A stretch of 51,043 nucleotides of DNA, taken from NCBI GenBank assembly GCA_017994055.1, contig JAGOLL010000008.1, forward strand, positions 1 to 51,043, written 5' to 3'. The notes under the pieces are model-generated. The model saw only the letters and a list, made by a program, of their open reading frames with translations. It had not been told where the DNA came from and searched no databases. Numbering within the stretch: position 1 is the first letter of the stretch; every line of letters starts with the position of its first letter. This DNA comes from Methanothrix sp. Its GTDB lineage: Archaea; Halobacteriota; Methanosarcinia; Methanotrichales; Methanotrichaceae. Below are positions 17,723-26,229 of this stretch, piece after piece. Position numbers and translations under genes: made by a program.

Positions 17723-18397
17723 ATGATATTCGTCTTTTCCCTCGGCGGCTCCGTGGTGGCGGGCCGCGATGCTGAAAGCCTCAAGCAGTATGCTTCGGCT
17801 CTCAAGGAATTGGCTGCCTCGCACCAGATCTATGTGGTGGTGGGCGGCGGCAAAATCGCCCGGGAGTACATCGAGAAAGCCCGCGCGCTTGGAGCTAGCG
17901 AGATGTTCTGCGACCAGATAGGAATAGGCGCTACCAAGCTCAACTCGGCGCTGCTTGTGGCCGCCCTGGGCGACTCTGCCCCCCAGGAGATCCCCGAAGG
18001 CTACGCCGCCGCAGCCCGCCTGGCGGAGCCGGGAAGGGTCGTGGTCATGGGCGGGGTGGCCCCCGGACAAACAACAGACGCCGTGGCCGCTCTGCTGGCC
18101 GAGTACGTCCGGGCGGACAGGCTGATCATCCCCACCTCCGTGGACGGGGTCTACACCGCCGACCCGGAGAAGGACCCGGAGGCCAAGAAGATCTCCCGCA
18201 TGACCGCTCAGGAGCTGGCCCGCCTGGCCTCAGGCACGGAGATGAAGGCCGGCTCCCGCTCGCCCGTCGATCCTCTGGCGGCCAAGATCATCGAGCGCAG
18301 CAGCATACCTACGGCTATAGTTCTTGGCAGCCGGATAGAAAATTTAAAGAAAGGTGCCCTGGGTGGGCACACAGGAACCGAGATCAGCTCGGAGTGA
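17723..18397 (+). CDS. pyrH: Uridylate (UMP) kinase
   Basis: With the ATG at 17723 the product is 224 residues ([18 protein letters not shown]). It has the amino-acid-kinase fold motifs SLGGSVV, VVVGGGKIAREYI, VMGGVAPGQTTDAVAA, IIPTSVDGVYTADP and EMKAGSRSPVDPLAAKII, in the archaeal/short PyrH style. It phosphorylates UMP to UDP. The open frame extends 19 codons upstream, but the start is fixed by family alignment. Its 3' end overlaps the CBS regulator on the opposite strand by 14 nt. A partial copy of its 5' end lies at 14214-14318, so the NLR pair sits between the two. Confidence 0.92.
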   Translation: MIFVFSLGGSVVAGRDAESLKQYASALKELAASHQIYVVVGGGKIAREYIEKARALGASEMFCDQIGIGATKLNSALLVAALGDSAPQEIPEGYAAAARLAEPGRVVVMGGVAPGQTTDAVAALLAEYVRADRLIIPTSVDGVYTADPEKDPEAKKISRMTAQELARLASGTEMKAGSRSPVDPLAAKIIERSSIPTAIVLGSRIENLKKGALGGHTGTEISSE

Positions 18398-19250
18398 GGG
18401 TTTTAATCAGCTCCGCCGGGGAGATGATGCCCCAGGGGACGCCCTTCTCCGTCACCACCAGCTGCCCCGCTCCGGTGCGCCCCAGGATCTTGATGGCCTC
18501 GTAGATGGGCTCCTCCGAGTCAATGGTCAAAAAGCCCCGGTTCATGATCTCCCGCACCTCCAGACTGCTTCTCCCATCCGCCACTGCTCTGGCTAGGTCG
18601 GCCAGGCTGATCAGCCCCGGCGAGCTATCATCCACCAGTGCCTCGGAGACGCCGTTATGAACCATTATGCGCGCCGCCTCCTGCAGTGTGGAATTGGCGG
18701 GCATCCTCACCGCCCGGCGGGCGACGGCCTTTACCGCCGTCTTGGGCACGGAGATCATCTCATCGATATGAAAGATCAGACGGCTCATGGTGTCGTCTCT
18801 TCCGGTCACCTTGCCCCGGATGTAGACCTTGTTCACCGGCGTCGGGCCAACCTCAATGCTGTCTCCCACATTGAACTCCCGGATGTTGCCTATTACCCTC
18901 ACCACTCCATCGCACTGCTGGGTGTTCATGACCTTATTGAAGACTATCTCGCTGGCGGTGGTGCCTTCCACCACCACTCCGTTCCGGGTCACGGGAACGG
19001 TAACCACATCCCCTGTGGCATCGATGTTCAGCGCCTCATAGGCTGTCCCGGTAGCCTTGTAGCCGCCTTTCGGCCCGGGTACACCCTCCACCAGATTGAG
19101 AGCCTTTAGGGACTGCATCTGGTTTCGGATGGTTCCCGGATTTCTGTCTATCAGCTCGGCGATCTCTTCGCCCTTCACCGCTCTTCCTTCTACACGATGA
19201 ATGTTGATCAACGCCGTCAGTATGTCTCTTTGAACAGGTGTCAGGTCCAT
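18384..19250 (-). CDS. HTH regulator with tandem CBS domains
   Basis: This 288-residue protein has an N-terminal winged HTH (LTPVQRDILTALINIHRVEG, EIAELIDRNPGTIRNQMQSL), a central beta domain of about 100 residues, and two CBS motifs from about residue 170 (LQEAARIMVHNGVSEALV; VREIMNRGFLTIDSEEPIYE). This architecture is common in methanogens, where CBS pairs sense adenosyl ligands or energy charge; the target genes are unknown. The ATG at 19250 is preceded about 31 nt upstream by a TATA-like box, so the mRNA is nearly leaderless. It is convergent with pyrH. Confidence 0.85.
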   Translation of the reverse strand: MDLTPVQRDILTALINIHRVEGRAVKGEEIAELIDRNPGTIRNQMQSLKALNLVEGVPGPKGGYKATGTAYEALNIDATGDVVTVPVTRNGVVVEGTTASEIVFNKVMNTQQCDGVVRVIGNIREFNVGDSIEVGPTPVNKVYIRGKVTGRDDTMSRLIFHIDEMISVPKTAVKAVARRAVRMPANSTLQEAARIMVHNGVSEALVDDSSPGLISLADLARAVADGRSSLEVREIMNRGFLTIDSEEPIYEAIKILGRTGAGQLVVTEKGVPWGIISPAELIKTLTPS

Positions 19251-19280
19251 AATTCGATCGGATTGTTCACGATTAATGTC

Positions 19281-19290
19281 CTATATAGCT
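19281..19290 (-). promoter_or_regulatory. TATA-like box for the CBS-domain regulator
   Basis: The reverse strand reads AGCTATATAG about 31-40 nt before the ATG at 19250, an ideal distance for an almost leaderless archaeal transcript. Confidence 0.5.
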
Positions 19291-19391
19291 TTGTTGATCG
19301 AATCCAAGGCGGGAAAATTTATAATAATCCTGCCAGGATTTTAGACCGCTCAAAATAAGGCAATTCTGCTCAAAGCTGATGATAAAACCCC

Positions 19392-20489
19392 TTATTTTCT
19401 CATGGGACATGTTTTGCTTTTTTTGAAGGGAAAGGACCCCATGCGCCGCCAGATTTCTTTTAGGGGCTCTACAAAGATGCTGCCCCAGGACTCCGGATAG
19501 CAGGAGCAGGGATAGACCTCCCCGGCGGGGGTAATGTGCATCCAGGAGCTGGCGGCAAAGCAGCCGAAGAGCTTGTAGGCCTCAGGCACAGAGAATATCC
19601 TGGGCTCGGCTGCGCTTCTAACAAAGGCGGCAAGACGGTCATGATCCTCTGGGGTGAGGGCGATGTTCTGTCGCTCCGACCAGCGGCCGGTGGCCACCAC
19701 CTCGAAGAAGGTCAACTCCTGGGCGCCGAGGCGGCGGGCCAGATCATGAAAAGCCTGCAGGTGATGCATGTTCTCCCGGCGCAAGACCACATAGAGGTCG
19801 ACCAGTAGTCCAGCCTCAAAGGCATTTTCCGCCGCGGCCATGGCCTCGGAGAATACCCCCTTTCTACCGCGCATGAGATCATGCTCCTCTGCCAGGGGGC
19901 TGTCCAGGCTGACATTGACCGCATAAAGCCCCGCCTCAGCCAGCCGCTCCGCCAGGTTGGAGGTGAAGCCCGCCCCGGAGGTGAAGAGGGTGGATATGGC
20001 CCGCTCATCCACGGCTGCCACCAACTCCGGCAGCTCAGGATAGAGAGCGGGCTCGCCCCCATCGAAGATGACCAGAGTAGTTCCCATATCCAGGACCTGT
20101 CCGATGACATCCTTGACCGTCTCCGGAGTGAGCCGCAGTCTCTTTCCCGAGTCAGGCAGGGCGCAGTGAGAGCAGCGGTTGGGACACTCCTCGGTGATGG
20201 AAATCGTCACCTGATCCGGTGTGCGCATTCCCAAGAGGCCCCGCACCCGGCTCTCTGCAAGGCGGTCGAAGGCAGGGCTCGGCAGGGGAGGTATCCAGGT
20301 GGACAGGCACAGCCTCTCCGCCTCCACCCGGACCGGAATCTGGCCCTCGAACATCTGCAGAGCAGATCTGATCATGGGCAGGCGGCTCAGCGGGCCGCTG
20401 GATTCGATCTTGACCCGTCCCTTCTCCAGCCTGGCTTTGGCTTTGAGCAGAGGGCTATCATAAAGTGAGTAGCTCTTCCCGTCAGCCAT
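19392..20489 (-). CDS. Radical SAM protein with SPASM-like C-terminus
   Basis: This ~365-residue protein has the radical SAM motif CPNRCSHC near residue 105, followed by FDGGEPALYPEL (the GGEP SAM-binding motif) and NVSLDSPLAEEHD. The C-terminus has further cysteines (FGCFAASSWMHI, GEVYPCSCYPESWGS, KTCPMRK) that could bind an auxiliary [4Fe-4S] cluster, as in SPASM/Twitch enzymes that modify peptides or assemble cofactors. The substrate is unknown and no short precursor peptide gene is obvious nearby. Its ATG overlaps the hisI stop (TGATG), so it is translated with hisI. Confidence 0.82.
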   Translation of the reverse strand: MADGKSYSLYDSPLLKAKARLEKGRVKIESSGPLSRLPMIRSALQMFEGQIPVRVEAERLCLSTWIPPLPSPAFDRLAESRVRGLLGMRTPDQVTISITEECPNRCSHCALPDSGKRLRLTPETVKDVIGQVLDMGTTLVIFDGGEPALYPELPELVAAVDERAISTLFTSGAGFTSNLAERLAEAGLYAVNVSLDSPLAEEHDLMRGRKGVFSEAMAAAENAFEAGLLVDLYVVLRRENMHHLQAFHDLARRLGAQELTFFEVVATGRWSERQNIALTPEDHDRLAAFVRSAAEPRIFSVPEAYKLFGCFAASSWMHITPAGEVYPCSCYPESWGSIFVEPLKEIWRRMGSFPFKKSKTCPMRK

Positions 20490-20827
20490 CAATAGACATC
20501 CTCTGGCTCAAAGACCTTCTCCCCAACAATCTTACCCTCAATGGTGCGGTAGAAGCATGATCTGTAGCCGGTGTGACAGGCTCCTCCCTCCTGCTCGATC
20601 AAGAGCAGTATGGCGTCCTCGTCGCAATCGATTCTGATCTCCACCACCTTCTGAAAATGCCCGGAGGACTCGCCCTTTAGCCAGAGCTTCTTTCGGGAGC
20701 GGGACCAGTAATGAGCTGTGCCCGTCTCTCTGGTTTTGGCCAGGGCCTCATCGTTCATGTAAGCCAGCATGAGCACCTCGCCGGTTTTGGCATCCTGGGC
20801 TATGGCCGGGATCAACCTCTCTGTCAT
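20489..20827 (-). CDS. hisI: Phosphoribosyl-AMP cyclohydrolase
   Basis: This 112-residue stand-alone HisI has [49 protein letters not shown] and the metal-binding [20 protein letters not shown] plus [10 protein letters not shown]. It opens the adenine ring of phosphoribosyl-AMP in histidine biosynthesis; the HisE pyrophosphohydrolase is not fused. Its start codon faces that of nreA on the other strand, with the two ATGs overlapping at 20825-20828, so their promoters must overlap the opposing coding region. Confidence 0.93.
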   Translation of the reverse strand: MTERLIPAIAQDAKTGEVLMLAYMNDEALAKTRETGTAHYWSRSRKKLWLKGESSGHFQKVVEIRIDCDEDAILLLIEQEGGACHTGYRSCFYRTIEGKIVGEKVFEPEDVY

Positions 20828-22058
20828 GAGGGAGGATAATAGTGATATATGCTATAAGGGCCTTGCTCCGAGAAAGATGAACTGCATCACCTGCAAGGGC
20901 CGGGGGCTGTGTGGCCGGCCGGTCTGCCCCATACTACGCCGGCTGGAGGAGACGGCAGCCCTGCCCAGGATCGGCCGGCGACTGGAAGGGATGTCTCCCC
21001 CGGAGGTATTCGTGGGCAGAGCCGGCTATCCCCTGCTCCGGGCCGGGCCCCTGCTGCCCGCTGGCGATAGACCCGATCGGGCTCTTCCCCATATGCATTT
21101 GGGAATGGACATAGGGGAGATCATCGCTGCCCGCACCTCTCTGGTCCGCTCCGAGAGCAAGATAGCAGTAAAGGAGGCGGCAGCGCCGGGGGCCCTGCTC
21201 TCATCCATGCAGCAGATCGCCCTCTCCGCCGCCCCCGTGGGAACGGAGGTCTCCTTCTCCCGCCCGCCCAGGGGCAGAATCTCCTTTGACGGTGTCCTCT
21301 CTCCCTCCGGGCCCTCCGGAGAGCTGGAGGGAATGGAGATCACCACCAATCCCGTGGTCCCCAGGAGGGTGGATCAGCTGGCGGAGGACCGGGATGCGGG
21401 AGCGGCCACTGCCGTGGCGGAGCTATATGCCTCGGGCATAGGAATAGATCACATCTCCCGGTTGCTATCCCTAGGCCTTCTGGGCAAAAAGAGGCGGCTG
21501 GTTCCCACCCGCTGGTCCATCACCGCCTCGGACGACATGGCGGGAAAGGATCTCAAGGAGCGGGTGCTGGAAGGGGCGCAGGTTAAAGACTATTACCTCC
21601 ACTCCGGGGAGGATCTGGGAAACCGCTTCGAGATCCTGCTTCTGCCCCGACCCTTCCAGTTCGAGCTGGTGGAGATCTGGATGGCCAGATCAGTCTGGGC
21701 GGAGGAGGGCTTCATCGGAGGAGACAGGGAGGACGCGCGGCCTAAAAAAGCCTACAGCAGCCTGGCCGGCGGCTACTATGCCGCTCGCCTGGCTGCCCTA
21801 GAGCATCTGGCTTGCCGGGGCCGCCAGGCTGCGGTTCTGGCGGTGCGGGAGATATCGGAGGCCTACTGGGCTCCGTTGGGGGTTTGGGTTGTGCGGGAGG
21901 TGGCCAGAAAGGCGATGTCTGCGCCGCCTCAGCGCTTCTCCAGCCTGGGGGAGGCCCTGGCGGAGATGGAGAGGAGAATCAGGACGCCGCTGGCACAGTG
22001 GCGAAGGGAGGCCCAGATTCTGGCCGGGCCGGTGCAGAGGAGTTTGATGGAGTTTTAG
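20826..22058 (+). CDS. nreA: NreA-type archaeal DNA repair protein with C-terminal PIP motif
   Basis: The ~410-residue protein has an N-terminal zinc motif ([15 protein letters not shown]) and conserved NreA blocks ([58 protein letters not shown]). It ends in QRSLMEF. Haloarchaeal Nre proteins act in DNA damage repair and bind PCNA through a C-terminal PIP box, and Q-x-x-L-x-x-F here fits that role. The start is uncertain. ATG 20826 overlaps the hisI start, and ATG 20877, which begins directly at MNCITCKG, is equally good. It is on the opposite strand to a PHP protein with the same C-terminal motif. Confidence 0.87.
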   Translation: MREDNSDICYKGLAPRKMNCITCKGRGLCGRPVCPILRRLEETAALPRIGRRLEGMSPPEVFVGRAGYPLLRAGPLLPAGDRPDRALPHMHLGMDIGEIIAARTSLVRSESKIAVKEAAAPGALLSSMQQIALSAAPVGTEVSFSRPPRGRISFDGVLSPSGPSGELEGMEITTNPVVPRRVDQLAEDRDAGAATAVAELYASGIGIDHISRLLSLGLLGKKRRLVPTRWSITASDDMAGKDLKERVLEGAQVKDYYLHSGEDLGNRFEILLLPRPFQFELVEIWMARSVWAEEGFIGGDREDARPKKAYSSLAGGYYAARLAALEHLACRGRQAAVLAVREISEAYWAPLGVWVVREVARKAMSAPPQRFSSLGEALAEMERRIRTPLAQWRREAQILAGPVQRSLMEF

Positions 22059-22100
22059 GCAGAATGCAGCTAAACTCTTGATGAATTCGCGCCGGGAGGC

Positions 22101-22361
22101 TTAACTTAAGTCGATATCGTCTGCTAGCTCCTCAGAGAAAGAAATTTCTTGGCCTCCAATTGGCGGTATCGGATAATTCCGTTGCAGACGAGCGACAATC
22201 CATTCATCAATGACCTCAATGAGATCAGACCGGCATTCTTCCAGAGATCCCCCAATAGCGATTACCCCCTGAAGTCCTGGAACAATAGCCACATAGGAGC
22301 CATCTTCAAGGGAATCATAATCAGCTTGCACAAGGGCGGTTTCGATGTATTCGTTGTTCAT
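22101..22361 (-). CDS. HicB-family antitoxin-like protein
   Basis: This 86-residue protein has YIETALVQADYDSLEDGSYV, AIVPGLQGVIAIGGSLEECR and a helix DLIEVIDEWIVARL. This is the HicB/UPF0150 partial RNase-H-like fold of HicB antitoxins. No HicA toxin (a ~60-residue dsRBD-like protein with a catalytic His) is visible next to it. It follows an HNH endonuclease gene by 44 nt on the same strand, so that nuclease may be its partner or the HicB may be an orphan. Confidence 0.8.
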   Translation of the reverse strand: MNNEYIETALVQADYDSLEDGSYVAIVPGLQGVIAIGGSLEECRSDLIEVIDEWIVARLQRNYPIPPIGGQEISFSEELADDIDLS

Positions 22362-22405
22362 GTTTATGATCTCTTAAACAGTTAATTCTTTTCCTGTATG
22401 TGGAC

Positions 22406-22870
22406 CTATAAAGACATCATGCTGATTCTTGTTTGAATGTTCTCTTCATCTGGCATTACTCCTTCTCGTCTGAGTGCCTTTAACCACTTCTCATCCTCTT
22501 TGCTTAAATGCTCCTTGTATATTGGAGCAAGTGTTAGAAATATGCAGCACCCTCCATCCCATGATTTATCTGAAGACTGAGCCAAAAGATCTCGCTTTCC
22601 TTTTCCTTTGCTCGAATTGCATACTACGCAGCACGCAACTAAGTTATCCAAAGTATCGTATCCTCCTTCCTCTTCTGATACGATGTGATCTACGGTTGCA
22701 CCATTGCTTTTTAGCGGCTCAATTTCCCAGTGAGCATCCCAATGTCTTTTGCCTGGTTTGTGCATATCCAGAACCTTGATCGCCTGAGCCAAGTACAATT
22801 GTGCACCGCAATATCGGCATATAAACTTGTCACGAACCAGAACATGAGCTTTCGTGTTTATGTTTGGCAT
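22406..22870 (-). CDS. HNH endonuclease
   Basis: This 154-residue protein has a zinc-ribbon CRYCG (about 18-22), the HNH core ATVDHIVSEEEGGYDTLDNL (His in DHI, Asn in NL) and VACCVVCNSSKGKG with two further zinc cysteines. This is a single-domain McrA/5-methylcytosine-type HNH nuclease as found in restriction, homing and toxin systems. The extra C-terminal ~45 residues are helical. It lies upstream of the HicB-like gene in one likely operon between two core DNA repair genes. Confidence 0.85.
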   Translation of the reverse strand: MPNINTKAHVLVRDKFICRYCGAQLYLAQAIKVLDMHKPGKRHWDAHWEIEPLKSNGATVDHIVSEEEGGYDTLDNLVACCVVCNSSKGKGKRDLLAQSSDKSWDGGCCIFLTLAPIYKEHLSKEDEKWLKALRREGVMPDEENIQTRISMMSL

Positions 22871-23003
22871 TTCGGTTTACATCTCCTGCATTTGCTGATT
22901 TATTATTGTCGGAACCGGCATATGTGGATGCTCTGATTTGGTCCCGTTGAATTTGCAGAATCAGATGTGCCTTTGGAGTTCTTAAGCCGACAATCAATAT
23001 TAT

Positions 23004-24221
23004 TCAGAAATCAAACAGCGACCTCTGCTCCCTTTTCTCCTTCTTACCCGCCGCCCCTCCCGCCATCTTTACCTCCCCATACTTCCCTCCGCCCCCCGGC
23101 ACGACCTTCACTTTTCCCTGGCGAAACATCTCTATGGCCTCCAGCACACTCGGGTCCGCGGAAAGCTCCGAGAGATCCGCCTCCATAAGCACCTCGATCT
23201 CCGTCCTTCCCTCTATCAGCCCGCTCCAGCATCTCTGAACCGCTGCGGCGGTAGCGCTCCTGTATCCCAGGGCCAGGGCTGCGATCTCCGCCAGGGGGAT
23301 GATATGAAGGTACGGCGGTCGGTGGTCGGGATGAACAGGCCTCTCATAGTCGGCCAGCAGATTGACCCGGTCCCAGACCCCCAGCTTGATCCTGCCCCCG
23401 CAGGCCGGGCAGCGGCCCATCAGCTCATCCTTCTCCGTCTGGGAAAACTGCCGGTAGCAGCGGGTGCAGGCGGTTTGGTTGTACTTTCCCTCCGCCGGGA
23501 AGAAGCCCACATTCTGCTTGACCCTGCGCCCTCCCTCCCGCCTGATGGCCCTACAGATATCATTGTAGCTGAGCTCCGCCAGATCCATGCGATTGAACTC
23601 CCGAGCCAGCTTGTTGCAGCGGGGGGAATGGGCGTCTGAGTTGGATAGAAAGGTGCGGCTGGAGAGCTCGGCAATCCTGTCCGCATAATCAGTGTCAGCA
23701 GACAGGCCCAGCTCTATGAAATGAATGCTCTCCGCCTTCTCCTGGTAGCACTCGGCGAGCGAACTGAAGTAGGCATACATCCCCGTCCAGGGGGTGAAGG
23801 CATGAGAGGGCCCTACCATGCCCCCCGCCTCCAATGCCAGATCGGCGATCTCTGGAGCGCCCAGGTGCAGCTTGGGCCTGCCGTCTGAAGAGAGGCTGGT
23901 GCAGTGGGGGGCGAAGCTCTCCGCCAGCTCTTCCGCCTTGCTTGTCTCCGGCAGGAAGATGAGATGGTGCACCCGGCTATTGTCCTCCACCTCCACGCTT
24001 AGAGCGAAGCGGGTCTCTCCCAGGCAGTAGAGCCCATCCGATTCAGGAAGCTCTTTTATGCTCTCCAGCCACCGGGGATGAAGGCAGTCTCCCGTGGCCA
24101 CGATCTTCACTCCCTTCCTGGCTGCCTCTCTGGCGATCTCGGGCAGGTTCATGTCTGCCGATACGGCCATGGAGTAGCGGGAATGGATGTGAAGATCGAG
24201 GTTGACCAGCATAGAGATCAT
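23004..24221 (-). CDS. PHP-domain phosphoesterase (TIGR00375-like) with C-terminal PIP box
   Basis: With the ATG at 24221 (or 24212) the product is about 405 residues. The PHP motifs are LDLHIHSRYS at the start, ATGDCLHPRW, GPSHAFTPW and SNSDAHSPRCNKL, which supply metal-binding His/Asp. A four-cysteine zinc ribbon follows (CTRCYRQF, RCPACGGRIKLGV), then a helical region. The extreme C-terminus is QRSLFDF, a textbook PCNA-interacting box. The family is archaeal and bacterial, often annotated as an endonuclease Q-like or UvrD-associated protein. EndoQ of Thermococcales has this PHP-plus-zinc layout and cuts 5' of deaminated bases. A repair nuclease role is likely but inferred. Confidence 0.85.
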   Translation of the reverse strand: MISMLVNLDLHIHSRYSMAVSADMNLPEIAREAARKGVKIVATGDCLHPRWLESIKELPESDGLYCLGETRFALSVEVEDNSRVHHLIFLPETSKAEELAESFAPHCTSLSSDGRPKLHLGAPEIADLALEAGGMVGPSHAFTPWTGMYAYFSSLAECYQEKAESIHFIELGLSADTDYADRIAELSSRTFLSNSDAHSPRCNKLAREFNRMDLAELSYNDICRAIRREGGRRVKQNVGFFPAEGKYNQTACTRCYRQFSQTEKDELMGRCPACGGRIKLGVWDRVNLLADYERPVHPDHRPPYLHIIPLAEIAALALGYRSATAAAVQRCWSGLIEGRTEIEVLMEADLSELSADPSVLEAIEMFRQGKVKVVPGGGGKYGEVKMAGGAAGKKEKREQRSLFDF

Positions 24222-24275
24222 GGCTATCTTTCCAGGGGATAAACCCTTTATGCTCCGCCGCCCTTCTAAAGGGGC

Positions 24276-25070
24276 GTGAAAGACAAGCTGAGAGCTCTGC
24301 TGGAGTGCTTTTCCCGTGGCGAGATGGACACCGAGGAGGCCCTGCGCCAGATAAAGAGCCATAGCTATCTCCCTGTGGGAGATGTTGCCAAGCTGGATAT
24401 CTGCCGGGCTGACAGGGTGGGCATTCCCGAGGCCATCCTGGCTGAGGGCAAGGACAAAAAGGACCTTCTGGAGATCTCCCTGGCCCACCTCCGGGCGACG
24501 GGCAGCGTGATCATCACCCGTATCTCGCCGGAGCAGCTTGAGCTCCTTCGCTCGGCTAAGCTTCCCGAGGGCTGCACTCTGGAGCACAATCCCGTGGCCA
24601 GGACGGTGGTCATGCGGACGGATCCTGCCACGGAAAAGAAAGGCCTGGTGGGCATCCTCGCCGCCGGAACGGCGGACATGCCCGCCGCAGAGGAGGCGCG
24701 AGTGGTGGCGGAGGAGATGGGCTGCTCTGTCATTTACGAGTACGATGTGGGCGTGGCCGGAATTCACCGCCTCTTCCCCTGCCTGGAAAGGATGGCCGAG
24801 GCGGATGCATTGGTGGTGGCGGCAGGCCGGGAGGGCACTTTGCCCGCGGTGGTGGCCGGGCTGGTGGAGGCCCCGGTGATCGGCCTGCCGGTCTCCACCG
24901 GCTACGGCCTGGGCGGTGGCGGAGAGGCGGCTTTATATTCCATGCTCCAGTCCTGCTCCGTTCTCACTGTGGTCAACATCGATGCCGGTTTCGTGGCCGG
25001 GGCCTATGCGGCGAAGATCGCCAGGCGAAGGTCGGAATATGCCAATCGCAATATCGAAGAAAAGCGGTAA
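24276..25070 (+). CDS. larB: LarB-type nickel-pincer cofactor biosynthesis protein
   Basis: This 264-residue protein starts at GTG 24276. The N-terminal ~120 residues are LarB-specific (DICRADRVGIPEAILAEGKD, THIS-like ITRISPEQL). The C-terminal half is a PurE-like AIR carboxylase fold (GILAAGTADMPAAEEARVVA, GVAGIHRLFP, VVAAGREGTLPAVVAGL, GLPVSTGYGLGGGGEAALYS). LarB carboxylates nicotinic acid adenine dinucleotide in the first step of nickel-pincer nucleotide synthesis. larC and larE are not in the window. A frameshifted copy of its 3' part lies at 25816-26229 beyond vapBC. Confidence 0.9.
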   Translation: MKDKLRALLECFSRGEMDTEEALRQIKSHSYLPVGDVAKLDICRADRVGIPEAILAEGKDKKDLLEISLAHLRATGSVIITRISPEQLELLRSAKLPEGCTLEHNPVARTVVMRTDPATEKKGLVGILAAGTADMPAAEEARVVAEEMGCSVIYEYDVGVAGIHRLFPCLERMAEADALVVAAGREGTLPAVVAGLVEAPVIGLPVSTGYGLGGGGEAALYSMLQSCSVLTVVNIDAGFVAGAYAAKIARRRSEYANRNIEEKR

Positions 25071-25156
25071 GCTTCTGCGCTGACAATCTATTTTCTCCTG
25101 GATAATTTCTCCATCGCATTACCTATTAATACAAGTACGTGCATGTACGTTTACTT

Positions 25157-25381
25157 ATGTCAACCAAGACCATAACTATAACTGAAGAGGCATATAATCG
25201 GCTTAAGAGTCGAAAGAGCGAGAATCAGAGCTTTTCAGAGGTTATTATGCAGAATTTCCCCTCCAAACCAAAGCTTTCCCAGATCTTGGCAGAGATCGGT
25301 AAGGATGACGCTCTGGCAGACCGAATTGAGGCCGCGTCCAAAGAGATGCGCCAATCCAAAATGAGAGAAGTTGATCTGTGA
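25157..25381 (+). CDS. vapB: VapB-family antitoxin
   Basis: With ATG 25157 the product is 74 residues. It has a ribbon-helix-helix N-terminus ([20 protein letters not shown], then NQSFSEVI) of the archaeal VapB/DUF217 type and a charged C-terminal tail that would block the toxin. Its stop overlaps the vapC start (GTGATGATG at 25378), the usual coupling of vapBC. An ATG at 25139 would add six non-conserved residues. Confidence 0.87.
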   Translation: MSTKTITITEEAYNRLKSRKSENQSFSEVIMQNFPSKPKLSQILAEIGKDDALADRIEAASKEMRQSKMREVDL

Positions 25382-25773
25382 TGATGGTACTTGATACCAC
25401 CGTCTTGATCGATGCCCTGCACGGCAAGCAGGCGGCGCTCGGAAAAATCATAGATTTGGAGGAAGCTGGAGAAACCATATGCACCACCCAAATCAATGCC
25501 CTAGAGTTATTTAAAGGCGCATACCTTCCCACGAAATCCGATGAGTACATACTAAAGATCAAGAAGCTGCTGGGAGCCTTTGTTGTCCTTGCCATAAACG
25601 AAGATGCCTATGAGTGGTTTGCGGCTCTCTCTGCCTGCCTCAGGGCTCGTGGAGAGTCGATAAACGATTTTGATGAGTTGATAGCAGCTATCACCATGAC
25701 CAATGGAGCTGCAATAGTGTCTAATGATAGCCATTTTATGCGTATCCCTGGATTGGAAGTCATTTCATATTAG
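25381..25773 (+). CDS. vapC: VapC-family PIN-domain toxin ribonuclease
   Basis: This ~130-residue PIN-domain protein has the first acidic residue in VLDTTVLIDAL, Glu in TQINALELFKGA, Asp in INDFDELIAAITM and the last Asp in VSNDSHFMRI. These form the Mg2+-dependent RNase active site of VapC toxins, which cleave tRNA or rRNA. ATG 25381 or 25384 is the start. The pair lies between larB and a larB remnant and is therefore accessory cargo. Confidence 0.9.
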   Translation: MMVLDTTVLIDALHGKQAALGKIIDLEEAGETICTTQINALELFKGAYLPTKSDEYILKIKKLLGAFVVLAINEDAYEWFAALSACLRARGESINDFDELIAAITMTNGAAIVSNDSHFMRIPGLEVISY

Positions 25774-25815
25774 CTCACTGAATTGCGGATGAAGCAGTCC
25801 TATGCCGCATGCAGG

Positions 25816-26229
25816 CCAAGAGGGGGGTTGTTGGCATCAGCCGATATGCCCGCTGCCGAGGAGGCGCGGGTGGTGGCGAGGAGATGGGCTGCAACGTCAT
25901 CTACGAGTACGATGCGGGCGTGGCCGGAATTCACCGCCTCGTCCCCTGCCTGGAGAGCCTGCCTGGAGAGGATGGCAGGGGCTGACGCCCTGGTGGTGGC
26001 GGCGGGCCGGGAGGGCACCTTACCTGCGGTGGTGGCCGGGCTGGTGGAGGCCCCGGTGATAGGCCTGCCGGTATCCACCGGCTATGGTCTTGGCGGCGGC
26101 GGAGAGGCGGCCTTATACTCCATGCTCCAGTCCTGCTCCGTTCTCACCGTGGTCAACATTGATGCCGGCTTTGTGGCCGGGGCGTATGCGGCGAAGATAG
26201 CCAGGCGGAAGGCAGAGAATCAAAAATAA
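25816..26229 (+). pseudogene. Frameshifted remnant of the larB 3' region
   Basis: The DNA from about 25816 repeats larB from about codon 125 to its end. A single-base deletion (GCGAGGAG instead of GCGGAGGAG, near 25877) shifts the frame, and extra bases occur near 25950-25970. The last ~75 codons remain open and match larB closely (AGREGTLPAVVAGL to AKIARRKAE). Almost every difference in that part is a synonymous third-position change. The copy therefore derives from a larB that diverged under selection and was inactivated only later. Confidence 0.9.

Noticed and set aside
24222..24767. N-terminal extension of the PHP protein in its open frame
   Set aside because: It is antisense to larB, has no conservation pattern, and the family starts at the VNLDLHIHS block.
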